This document shows positions 1 to 9,603 of a stretch of 42,265 nt of DNA, piece after piece. The stretch is from Bryobacterales bacterium. Lineage in GTDB: Bacteria > Acidobacteriota > Terriglobia > Bryobacterales > Bryobacteraceae. Under the pieces are notes generated by a model that was not told the DNA's origin, ran no database searches, and saw only the letters and a program-made list of their open reading frames with translations. The DNA is taken from positions 1 to 42,265 of the forward strand of contig PMTR01000120.1 in assembly GCA_003167255.1 (NCBI GenBank), in the 5' to 3' direction. Numbering within the stretch: position 1 is the first letter of the stretch; every line of letters starts with the position of its first letter. The position numbers were made by a program, and so were the translations under genes.

Positions 1-396
1 ATGGGTTGGTCTAACGCTTACGATCAAGCGATTGAGGCTTGCGAAACAGGCACGTCCCGAGAATGATCCGATCTGAGTTGCCAAGGGCTCGCTCACCTGG
101 GCCCCCCGGGTGATCCAGTTCTGACGGTCGCACTTCGACAGTTCGGCGACAAGGCGTCCACGTGGAAGGCCATAAACGGCCGCAAGCGCGTTTCCCGTTC
201 CCGATCCGGCCAGATTCCCCACGACCGCTTTGACGTCCAGCTTGGGAATCCAGGCGCTTATTGAATCCAAAACACTTGCGCGTCTCTGTTGCGAACTCCT
301 GAACCCGCAACGCCTCGCCGAATCAGCATCTTCCAGATCCGTCGCTCCACACGAGGCACAAATAAGACAAGGTTCTTCGACCTCTTCGGAGCTAAT
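1..396 (-). CDS. Partial zinc-ribbon-like reading frame running off the left edge
   Basis: The minus strand stays open from about position 420 to the window edge in one frame. The translation looks protein-like: an acidic stretch, then a cysteine cluster (CLICASCG ... RRCG), then a segment containing KLDVKAVVGNLAGSGTGN and LPRGRLVAELSKCDRQNW. There is no ATG, GTG or TTG between the preceding in-frame stop (about 450) and the cysteine cluster; the given right end is an ATT codon and is only nominal. It lies just downstream of the 422-1204 zinc-ribbon gene on the same strand. It may be a second cistron with an unusual start, or the continuation of that gene after a frameshift. The product is not recognised. 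Confidence 0.35.
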   Translation of the reverse strand, partial: MSSEEVEEPCLICASCGATDLEDADSARRCGFRSSQQRRASVLDSISAWIPKLDVKAVVGNLAGSGTGNALAAVYGLPRGRLVAELSKCDRQNWITRGAQVSEPLATQIGSFSGRACFASLNRLIVSVRPTH

Positions 397-421
397 GTTC
401 TCAACCCTGCTCGCCGCGACG

Positions 422-1204
422 TCAGATGGGGTACAGCGACTCGGCCAGTCTCACGACGTAGCCATGAGTTAGCTCTTCGTGTACGTCGTCGGCGACGCTT
501 TGTTTCACCGCGTGACTCAACGGCTGTCGGTTTGCCAGAAGCCCGACAGCGCGGTAGACATTCTCAAAACAAGTGAACGAGAGTTCCAGGTTTTCGCCGA
601 ATACGGTCTTCCACCATTTTTCGTGAAGGTCCTGACTTGCCAAAGTGTACCGATCATGCCCGCTGTTCCAATTGAGTGCCAGGCAGAAGAGCAGGCGGTG
701 CTCAACCGGGTCGTCGGACCTCAGTTCCCCGTAAGCGCTCTCCTTTAGGTCGGAATTCCGCCACACCGTGGAAATCAGGGAATCCCTTTCGGTTGACGGC
801 ATTGGGAGGATCTTCCGTTTGCAGATCATCTCTTCGACCGCACGATAGGCATATCCGGCGAGCGCGTTTGAGAGAGAAAGCGTTAAGAGGTCGTCCAAAG
901 CCTGACTGGCCTCCGGTCTGAAACGCAGCGACCGAAAGATGTCTCGGCACATTTCGTTGTGATCGATGCTGCACCGCCTACTCATCGCGCTTTCACTCAC
1001 CGTATTCAGATGCTTGCCCCGGTCGGGATGGGGCACATCTCCTCGCTTGACTGCCAACAGGTTGTACAGCGAGTTCAGCAGGGGTACAAATGAGTCGGGG
1101 TCTGCTCCAGACCGCTCAAGCCCCTCATAAAGTTGAGTCCCGCAGCGGGGGCAGAATCTGAAGCTTAAGGGAGCCTCGCCCCCGCAGCTCTTGCAGATGT
1201 TCAT
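422..1204 (-). CDS. Zinc-ribbon protein of unknown function
   Basis: This 260-aa protein begins with a short zinc ribbon: Cys4-x2-Cys7 and Cys18-x2-Cys21 (CKSCGG ... CPRCG), placed right at the N-terminus as in small nucleic-acid- or protein-binding ribbons. The remaining ~230 residues look mostly alpha-helical, with no signal peptide or membrane segment, so the protein is probably cytoplasmic. No family was recognised for the helical part. The ATG at 1204 is favoured because the ribbon starts three residues later. A second cysteine cluster appears in the open frame just downstream (1-396), so the original gene could have been longer and be broken here by a frameshift. Codon usage and lack of recognisable homology fit an accessory gene. 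Confidence 0.6.
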   Translation of the reverse strand: MNICKSCGGEAPLSFRFCPRCGTQLYEGLERSGADPDSFVPLLNSLYNLLAVKRGDVPHPDRGKHLNTVSESAMSRRCSIDHNEMCRDIFRSLRFRPEASQALDDLLTLSLSNALAGYAYRAVEEMICKRKILPMPSTERDSLISTVWRNSDLKESAYGELRSDDPVEHRLLFCLALNWNSGHDRYTLASQDLHEKWWKTVFGENLELSFTCFENVYRAVGLLANRQPLSHAVKQSVADDVHEELTHGYVVRLAESLYPI

Positions 1205-1611
1205 AGTCGGAACAGTTGTCGCGGCAATCTAGGTCGCGACAGCTCAGTGCCGCTGTTTTGATAGTACCTCCGCCCGTCAAACTAACACAGACGCGAAGTA
1301 AACCTCGACCAGGGCGGGTGCTGCCCGGTTAAGGCCCCGCGCCCGCCAATCGGCGCGTTCCGCGCCATGCCCCGCCCTGGAGGTGCGCCGCTCAGCGCCC
1401 GTCCGCCCACCCTCGCCGGTTTCCGATTAGCGAGCCGCACCCGGGTTCACGACGCCCTGGCGAATAATTTTCGTCCCGCGTCACCTCAGCGCCAGAAACC
1501 CTAGGACAGGGCAGCAGCTGGCGAATCGAGGAGAGGCAGGCAGTATATGAGGCATGGAGTTTTGCGTTGTGAGGGCCGCGGCGCTACGGTGGAGGTGGGG
1601 CCGCGTCGAGC
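1205..1611. other. Intergenic region with a nested GC-rich hairpin
   Basis: No gene is supported in this 400-base divergent gap. It contains a perfect 10-bp inverted repeat (CCAGGGCGGG at 1309-1318 and CCCGCCCTGG at 1371-1380) enclosing a second perfect hairpin (GGCGCG at 1352-1357, CGCGCC at 1361-1366, loop TTC). This is dense structure for DNA or RNA, but without coding potential or a recognised RNA family. The rest of the gap shows nothing clear. Confidence 0.5.
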
Positions 1612-2199
1612 ATGGACCTGCAGCATCTTGGTGACGCACACGACCATTGGAAGGGTGCGCTTTTCGAACACCTGAAACGCGCAGGCGTGCTGCGGGATCT
1701 GACGATCGACCGGATGGCCACCGATCACGCTGGGTGGACGGAGGCGGATTTCCGGCTCTATGCGCGGCTACTGCGTGTCGAACCGCGCCAGATTATCCGG
1801 GATGACCGGACTCTTGCGTCGCGGAAGAACTATTTCGCGGAGCTGGTTCATAGCGGCGACCTGTTCCTCGATCCGGATACGGGAATCGGCAGTGGCTCGC
1901 CGATCGCAAGGTACGTCAAGCGGAAGGAACTGGCAGAACTTCTAGGGCAGGCGCGCGGCAGCGTAATCGCCGTGTATCAACACGTGCGCGGGAATACGCG
2001 CGAGCGGGTCGACGGCTGTCTCAGGGCGCTAGGAGGCGATATCGATGGTGTCAGTTGGTGCTCGTATGAGTCCGGGGCGGGAGCGATTCTTTTCTTTTCC
2101 AAATCGGAGCGGAGAATCGCGAGCATCGTGGGCGCGTTCGGGAAGTTGCTCGGGAGGCACGCGGAGCGGAAGGTCCGGACGGGAAGGTGTCGGCGGTAA
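1612..2199 (+). CDS. Conserved hypothetical protein, 195 aa
   Basis: An intact 195-aa frame with an ATG start and protein-like composition. It has no signal peptide or membrane segment. Notable parts are an N-terminal helical stretch (HDHWKGALFEHLKRAG), a central GDLFLDPDTGIG segment at about residues 83-94, and a C-terminal LLGRHAERKVR. The order of parts matches a widespread but unnamed bacterial family as far as I can recall, so I give no function. It is alone between a hairpin-rich gap and a very GC-rich repeat region and is not in an evident operon. The first base follows a purine-rich stretch, but no strong ribosome-binding site is seen. Confidence 0.65.
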   Translation: MDLQHLGDAHDHWKGALFEHLKRAGVLRDLTIDRMATDHAGWTEADFRLYARLLRVEPRQIIRDDRTLASRKNYFAELVHSGDLFLDPDTGIGSGSPIARYVKRKELAELLGQARGSVIAVYQHVRGNTRERVDGCLRALGGDIDGVSWCSYESGAGAILFFSKSERRIASIVGAFGKLLGRHAERKVRTGRCRR

Positions 2200-3015
2200 T
2201 TAACACCGACGCGCGTGCGTTGGTCGGGGCTCGCCGAGGCGGTCCGCGAAATCCGGATCACTTGTCCGCAGAGTCGGCCCACTCGGAGAATTTAGCTAGG
2301 AACGATAAGTCGGCATCCCGCCGGGAACCTCGATTTAGAGGTTCAGCTCCGCCCTTTTTCTCCCTGCTCGACCTCGCCGCCGCGGCCGACGAGCTTGAGC
2401 GCTCGCCGAACGAGCCGCGTCAGGCGCGAGCGGCGACACGCTCGCGGCGCACCCGCCATGCTCCCGTGCACATGCGAGTGGAGTATGCACGGCGCCGCTC
2501 GCGATCTCCGCCGCCGCCCGCGCGCGGAGCGCCAAGCTCGGTGCGGCCGCGCTGGCTACATGCCGAACGCGCAGTCGGGACCACGCACGCGCGCGGTCAG
2601 GCGCTCACGGCGCGTCCGCAAGACAGCCGTGCACGTGCGAGTGGGCTCGGGCGGCGTTGCTCGTGGCCTGCCGCCGCCCACGATCGTACCGCGCTGGCTG
2701 CGCGCCGAACGCGTAGTCGAGGCCCGCGGTCGCGGCGCCAGGGTGGCGCCAAGTGCGTTCTCTCACCCGCGCAGGCGCGTCCGTCGCGGAGGACAGCGGG
2801 GGGGGCGGCTGGTGCGCGTGCATTCTCTCAGCCTGATCGAGCGGGAAGGAACGCGCCCAGCTTTGAGGTGCTGGAAGAGATCTCTGGCAAACTTTCGATT
2901 GCCAGTCCGACATTTGTTCGATTTCCGCAGACCGGCCAGATAAAGAGTCAAACCGAAGCCTGTAATAATAGGTACTTGAGGCCGTGATGCTTTTTAGGCC
3001 CAGGAACCCTGTCCA
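2200..3015. repeat. Very GC-rich non-coding stretch with degenerate ~150-bp tandem repeats
   Basis: Overlapping frames here are arginine/alanine/proline-rich and mutually exclusive, as expected from random GC-rich DNA; I support no gene. Two imperfect direct copies are visible. The segment from 2439 (CGCTCGCGGCG, then GTGCACATGCGAGTGG at 2466) recurs from 2602 (CGCTCACGGCG, then GTGCACGTGCGAGTGG at 2629), an offset of 163. Further on, GCGCTGGCTACATGCCGAAC (about 2549) recurs as GCGCTGGCTGCGCGCCGAAC (about 2691), an offset of 142. A third partial copy of the GCCGAACG part occurs near 2405. The array covers about 2340-2760. Confidence 0.5.
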
Positions 3016-3987
3016 GTGGATAATCCGAAAGAAAACCAATTGCCTCCAGGGGCGTTGACCGGCTACCTCAACGAAGCTGTTCGCCGCTCAGGCTACCCGC
3101 TGCAAACCGTTATCGCAACGGAGTTGCAGAAGACATTCGTGGTAACAGAGGAATGGGGATACCAAGATCGTACGACACAAGAGCAACGAACGCTCGATGT
3201 TTTTGCCTTCAAGAGACTCCGCGAAGAGAATCGAGCCGGCGTCCTCGTAGCACCTTCGGTCGTCCTGCTCGTCGAGTGCAAGCGGTCCCAGCACCCGTTC
3301 ATATTCTTCAAGAGTGAAACGGAGAAGGGGAGAGCGCTTTCTGGCTTTCCTCGAATCTGTGGACTAGGCCCTGTCGTGGTCCAACAAAATGATTCCTCAC
3401 GGCGTGAAGTATCGCCCTGTGAATGCCTCGGTCTTGAGACGGAGCCCTTTTCGATAAGCCGTTCGCCGATCTGTACCACTCTCGCGCGCGCCGGGGCCAA
3501 GCCGGAGGATGGAAGCCATCGCCGTAAAGATTCGGAAGCTGAACCCGTTCGTAAGGGTATCGTCCTTACCGGAAGTGACGCGTACAACAGCATTCTTCTT
3601 CCTTTAGCAAGCTCACTGGATTTCTTAGGCGGGTACTATTCAGGCTCGGGGCAAAATGTTTCCCCAGTCATTGCCTTTGCAGTCTGCGTCCTGGACGCGC
3701 ATATGGTTTTGAGCGAAGGGGGACCCGAGGATTCTGTCCTCTCGATGGTCCCGTGGGTTCGACTCATTAGGCGTGAGAACAAGCAATTCTCCCGCGGATA
3801 TCGCCATACCCAGCATGTCGTTGATTTTGTTCACCGCTACGCACTCAGCGATTTCGTCAGTGAGATTCTCCAGTTCGCAGATATTGTTCGAGAGCGCTTC
3901 ATCGAGAAAGCAGGCGTGTTTCAGCGCGGTCGTGGTATCGTTAAGGACTTAAATAACTGGAAATGGTCTGAGGTTCAGCCGAGCTAA
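3016..3987 (+). CDS. Putative PD-(D/E)XK-type nuclease
   Basis: A 323-aa protein starting at GTG 3016. Its N-terminal half carries an arrangement typical of the PD-(D/E)XK nuclease fold: a helix containing Glu36, then Asp61 (RTLDVFAF), then Glu87-x-Lys89 (VVLLVECKRSQ), i.e. a beta-strand D followed by E-x-K on the next strand. This core resembles type II restriction-like or repair nucleases. The C-terminal half (about residues 120-323) is not recognised. No methyltransferase or helicase lies next to it, so it is not obviously part of a restriction system; neighbours are other accessory genes, including a broken HEPN-like gene downstream. The assignment rests on the motif alone; the exact role is unknown. 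Confidence 0.6.
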   Translation: MDNPKENQLPPGALTGYLNEAVRRSGYPLQTVIATELQKTFVVTEEWGYQDRTTQEQRTLDVFAFKRLREENRAGVLVAPSVVLLVECKRSQHPFIFFKSETEKGRALSGFPRICGLGPVVVQQNDSSRREVSPCECLGLETEPFSISRSPICTTLARAGAKPEDGSHRRKDSEAEPVRKGIVLTGSDAYNSILLPLASSLDFLGGYYSGSGQNVSPVIAFAVCVLDAHMVLSEGGPEDSVLSMVPWVRLIRRENKQFSRGYRHTQHVVDFVHRYALSDFVSEILQFADIVRERFIEKAGVFQRGRGIVKDLNNWKWSEVQPS

Positions 3988-4132
3988 TCTCGGAACACCC
4001 CGGCCTCCGCCATTAGTAGTTCGCAACAACTCTCCAGACTTCGGACAGCGAGCGCAAAAATGGCGATCCACTTGGCGATGTAGCCGCCACCCCGCATTCG
4101 TCCCGGTGCGGTGTCGAAGCTGGCCTTTTGGG

Positions 4133-4638
4133 CTATAGACCTATGCGGGGCGGGTGCGTTCGGTTGTCAGTGCGGTCCAAAAGATAGAGAAAGCTATCCA
4201 CGGCGTGATAGCAGGCCTCTTCCAAGCGCGCCATCTCCTCGCACAGTGGGCCAATAGTCTCTGGACGAGCGTCGATGACTCGCGCTGTTCGCGCGTGTAC
4301 AAACTCCGGCCTCTCACCTGTCCGAAGATTAATGTGTGCGTGCATGATGTCATTGCGGCGAGAGCCGGCGGATTTTGCGTCGCTAAACAACTGCTTCACC
4401 GCTTCACCGTGCTCAGGCGGTCTGGTTCGAGGATGGCGCGCGTGGCATTGTGATGATCGAGGAGTTCTTTGACCTTGTCGCACTTCCGCGAGAATTCCAT
4501 AGCGACAATAACGTTCCACGCGATTTTCACGTCCGCACAACGAAGCAGGAGCGCGCCGCACAGAGTTACGAAGAAGTCGAGGTCCGCGTAAGCAACCGCA
4601 AGTCGCCCAATGGCCTGCAACTCGACATCAGTAAACAT
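4133..4638 (-). pseudogene. Frameshifted HEPN-like protein gene
   Basis: Two overlapping minus-strand frames together make one sensible protein of about 170 aa. The first frame (from ATG 4638) gives MFTDVELQAIGRLAVAYADL ... LEPDRL and then stops at 4396. The second, ending at 4133, continues with EHGEAVKQLFSDAKSAGSRR and a helical tail. The switch is at about 4425-4435, in CTGAGCACGGTGAAGCGG. The second half holds an R-N-x3-H motif (RRNDIMHAH), the signature of HEPN RNase-like domains found in toxins and defence proteins. A one-base indel, a sequencing error or programmed frameshifting could each explain the break; no slippery heptamer is evident, so decay is most likely. Confidence 0.5.
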
Positions 4639-5209
4639 CTGGGCATTCTAGCGCGGTTCATCAAAGAGCGGTTGAGCGTGCCATCCAATGTGAGCGAGTG
4701 CCAATCCCCCCAACCATCGGCAGCCGGGAAGCAGTCCCGTCGGTGCCGAATCGGTGCACTTGTCCTCCACGGTCCAGATACGGCGTTGGGAGAAGTTGGG
4801 GGATTACTCCCCGGAAGTCGCCTTCTGTCCGCTGGTGCGCGTCGGACCCACCCACTTGGCCGTAACACGCGCATTGCGTAGAAGTGAGCGCCCAAAGGCC
4901 TAGGAAGTCCTGATCTGGGAATCCCCCCGCCCGCTTCCGGCCGGACGACCGCGTATCCGGCAGTTATCCGCGTCAAGCCCATTGCCCAGCCCTGTTTCGT
5001 AAAGGGCCCGTCGACACCGGAAACCAAACCCCCACAAAGCAGGGCTTGCGTCGTCCCGTGCGCCTGTCCTGTTAGTGAATGGCTCCCTCCGCTGATTCGC
5101 GTTCACCACGATTTTGACCAATAACTCCTTTCCTCTCAATCCCTCGCCCCGCCGAATTTCAGACTCCTGCTCCACCCCATGCTATTGCTGAAAGCGGAAG
5201 GATACCCTC
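4639..5209. other. Intergenic region without supported genes
   Basis: About 570 bases with only overlapping, composition-driven frames on both strands. No hairpin, repeat, tRNA or convincing promoter was recognised. Confidence 0.4.
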
Positions 5210-6979
5210 GTGCCGCATCCCCAAAGACTCGTCTCCGCCGGGCGTCTCGCTGCCAATCGCGCGAACGCCACCCGTTCCACCGGCCCGCGCTCTCTCCAAG
5301 GCAAGGCTCGCTCCGCCCAAAACGCCCGCAAGCACGGTTTCACTGCAGCCCACTTCGCCGTCGTCAGCCCCGAAGACCTTCTCGCGGTAGCCAACCTCAA
5401 GGCCGACCTCATCGCCCTCTACCGGCCCGTCAATTCTCAGGAGCTCTTCGCCATCGAACACATCGCTCTGGCCCAACAGGCACTTCTTCGTGCCGCCGCC
5501 CTTGAGGCTGGTCTCTTCACCGCTTGCCTCAATGAGAGCCTCGATACCGGCGGGCCCACTGGCGATCTCGAATCCGTCCTCGCCCAGAACCTCAACCGTT
5601 GCCTCGCCGAAGGTTTCCACCGCTTGGCGGCCAAGTCCAACGGATGGTCCCTGTTTCTGCGCTACCAGGCGCACGCCGATCGCTCGTACCGCCGCTCCAT
5701 CGAAGAATTCGAACGGCTCAAAGCCAATCGGGGTGAATTACCAAACGAACCCATTGTTGTATCCAAACCTGAAGAAAACACGGCCACTTCGTCTAACGAA
5801 ACTTACTATTGCGAAACGAACCCATTGCCCCTCGCGGATGCTGCGCCGTCCCCGGCCCTCTTTACAGCTTCAGCCCCATCGGCCGACGGAGCTTCCCCTT
5901 GCGAAACGAACCCATTTCCCTTGGCCGGCGCGGCGCCCTCTCCGGCCCCCCTTACAGCTTTAGCGCCATGGTCCAGGCCCCTTCGAGTTCCAGCAGGCGT
6001 TTCTTCAATGGGAGCCCTCCGCCGTATCCTGTCAACCTTCCGCCGGACCCGATCACGCGGTGGCAGGGGACTACGATGGGGATCGGGTTGGCGCCATTCG
6101 CGGCGCCGACGGCGCGGACGGCTGTGGGGGCGCCGATCCTTGCGGCGATTTGCGCGTAGCTGCGGGTTTCGCCGTAGGGAATGGTCTCCAACTCGCGCCA
6201 CACGCGCTTTTGGAAATCCGTGCCCTGGAAGTCCAGCGGGAGGTCGAATTTCCGCAGGTCTCCCGCAAAGTAGTTTTGCAACTGAGTTGCAAGTGCCCGC
6301 AGCATCGGGTTGGAGTCGTTGGGGCTGCCAGGGGCTGGCCCGGAGGGGTGAAATTCAATGGCGCGAATCCCTGATTCGCCTGCAACCAATCGGAGCTTCA
6401 GACCGTCCACAAACAGAGTTTCGGTCCACTCGATCATGGAAACAGTGTGCCACATCACACCGGGGCTCAGGCAGCCAGACTTGGTCACGCCGGTGGAACC
6501 CGCCGGACTTCCGGCGAACTATCATCTGGACAGAGCTAGTTCTTGGACGGGACCAGCTTCTCCACGGTGATGGTGTCGCCGTCGATCTTGCCGGTAATGG
6601 TTACCTTCTTGCCGGCGGATTCCTTCACTTTCTCCTGGTTGGCGACATTGTAGATCTTGCCGTCTTCGGTGACCAAGACCGCTGCGTCGCCGCGCGCGAG
6701 GCAACGCTTGGCGCAAGCCTCGTCACCCCACATTTCTTTCTTACCGGAACAGGTTTTGTCGATGATGTAGCCCGTCCAGTCCGCCGCCATTCCCGCGGCC
6801 ACGCACATTGCAAACACAGCAAGCAGTTTCTTCATGCATCCTCCCTGAGAGTTTTGAATTTAGGTGCCTTGACCATTCTATACCTCCATTCGCCTACCAC
6901 GTGCAATCACGGATGCCCGGCATGCTCTCCGCAAGACCGTGCCCGTCGCGAGCGAAGCCGCCTGAAGCGCACTGAATGA
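5210..6979 (+). CDS. Acidobacterial 'STGPR...ARKHGF' family protein with runaway 3' end
   Basis: The first ~250 codons (5210 to about 5960) encode a recognisable acidobacterial family of unknown function: the N-terminus reads SAGRLAANRANATRSTGPRS, then GKARSAQNARKHGFTAAHF, followed by a helical domain. The GTG start has a good ribosome-binding site (GGAAGGA, 5196-5202). Residues about 180-250 contain short repeats (NEPIV, CETNPLPL, CETNPFPL), encoded by a 14-base motif AAACGAACCCATT seen three times and by a 70-base direct repeat (5810-5880 and 5900-5969). No stop follows, so the frame runs on to 6979, antisense through the whole ogt gene and the 6536-6835 gene. That tail is very unlikely to be functional; the original stop was probably lost near 5960. 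Confidence 0.4.
   Translation: MPHPQRLVSAGRLAANRANATRSTGPRSLQGKARSAQNARKHGFTAAHFAVVSPEDLLAVANLKADLIALYRPVNSQELFAIEHIALAQQALLRAAALEAGLFTACLNESLDTGGPTGDLESVLAQNLNRCLAEGFHRLAAKSNGWSLFLRYQAHADRSYRRSIEEFERLKANRGELPNEPIVVSKPEENTATSSNETYYCETNPLPLADAAPSPALFTASAPSADGASPCETNPFPLAGAAPSPAPLTALAPWSRPLRVPAGVSSMGALRRILSTFRRTRSRGGRGLRWGSGWRHSRRRRRGRLWGRRSLRRFARSCGFRRREWSPTRATRAFGNPCPGSPAGGRISAGLPQSSFATELQVPAASGWSRWGCQGLARRGEIQWRESLIRLQPIGASDRPQTEFRSTRSWKQCATSHRGSGSQTWSRRWNPPDFRRTIIWTELVLGRDQLLHGDGVAVDLAGNGYLLAGGFLHFLLVGDIVDLAVFGDQDRCVAAREATLGASLVTPHFFLTGTGFVDDVARPVRRHSRGHAHCKHSKQFLHASSLRVLNLGALTILYLHSPTTCNHGCPACSPQDRARRERSRLKRTE
5810..5969. repeat. Two ~70-bp direct repeats at the 3' side of ogt
   Basis: GCGAAACGAACCCATT begins both copies (about 5810 and 5900). 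Both continue through a GC-rich middle to TTACAGCTT[C/T]AGC[C/G]CCAT. The second copy includes the ogt stop codon (minus strand, 5952-5954). A third partial occurrence of AAACGAACCCATT is near 5743. The copies encode a repeated CETNP peptide on the plus strand. Confidence 0.6.
5952..6437 (-). CDS. ogt: Methylated-DNA--[protein]-cysteine S-methyltransferase
   Basis: A 161-aa O6-alkylguanine-DNA alkyltransferase. It repairs O6-methylguanine by moving the alkyl group to its own cysteine, acting once per molecule in the cytoplasm. The C-terminal active-site block is intact: IPIVVPCHRVIGSGG with the acceptor Cys125, preceded by the helix-turn-helix region (YGETRSYAQIAARIG, then RAVGAANGANP) and followed by LTGYGGGLPLKKRLLELEG. 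Length fits the family's usual 150-180 aa. The start at ATG 6437 (MIEWTETLF) fits the family; an in-frame ATG at 6488 would add 17 unconvincing residues. The gene lies wholly antisense inside a long open frame on the plus strand (see 5210-6979), which I regard as fortuitous. Confidence 0.9.
   Translation of the reverse strand: MIEWTETLFVDGLKLRLVAGESGIRAIEFHPSGPAPGSPNDSNPMLRALATQLQNYFAGDLRKFDLPLDFQGTDFQKRVWRELETIPYGETRSYAQIAARIGAPTAVRAVGAANGANPIPIVVPCHRVIGSGGRLTGYGGGLPLKKRLLELEGAWTMALKL
6536..6835 (-). CDS. Small secreted protein of unknown function
   Basis: A 99-aa protein with a clear Sec signal peptide (MKKLLAVFAMCVAAGMAA, cleavage after AMA/A-type residues near 17-18), so it is exported to the periplasm. 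The mature part has two cysteines spaced as KTCSGK and DEACAKRC (a likely disulphide), followed by short beta-strand-like repeats (AVLVTEDGKIYNV, KVTITGKIDGDTITVEKL) that suggest a small OB-like barrel. Similar small secreted proteins are common in Acidobacteria; their role is not known to me. The start is supported by a strong ribosome-binding site (GGGAGG) just before the ATG. Confidence 0.8.
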   Translation of the reverse strand: MKKLLAVFAMCVAAGMAADWTGYIIDKTCSGKKEMWGDEACAKRCLARGDAAVLVTEDGKIYNVANQEKVKESAGKKVTITGKIDGDTITVEKLVPSKN

Positions 6980-7041
6980 GGCGGTACGGGACCAGCCTGG
7001 CTTGCTACCATAGAAAATCAGCCCCCAAAAAGTGCAGCACT

Positions 7042-9480
<2,439 letters not shown>

Positions 9481-9502
9481 CGAGCTCGGGGTTGACGCGG
9501 GC

Positions 9503-9539
9503 CAGCCGCCTGAAGGCGGCTGCGGCCAGAATTGGCCGC
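9503..9539. terminator. Tandem hairpins between convergent genes
   Basis: Two abutting perfect stem-loops: CAGCCGCC-TGAA-GGCGGCTG (9503-9522) and GCGGCCA-GAAT-TGGCCGC (9522-9539). They lie between leuS (+) and the TIGR03437 gene (-), a good place for a bidirectional terminator. There is no U-tract, so they may equally be a REP-like repeat. Confidence 0.5.
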
Positions 9540-9603
9540 CCCACTCCGGTGGCGCCGATTTCTGTTAACCCTGTCGGGCCCCGAGCCTCGTGAGAACATC
9601 AGG

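Noticed and set aside
1290-1345. Possible integron attC-like site around GGTTAAGGC
   Set aside because: Only a weak match to the core site and no paired second site or integrase.
2187-2987. 266-codon plus-strand frame
   Set aside because: Arg/Ala/Pro-rich translation, overlapping long frames on both strands, and internal degenerate DNA repeats; explained by GC-rich composition.
4566-5027. 153-codon minus-strand frame
   Set aside because: No protein-like pattern, overlaps the start of the HEPN-like gene; probably chance.
6838-7041. Possible T-box leader of leuS
   Set aside because: No T-box sequence, specifier loop or terminator/antiterminator seen.
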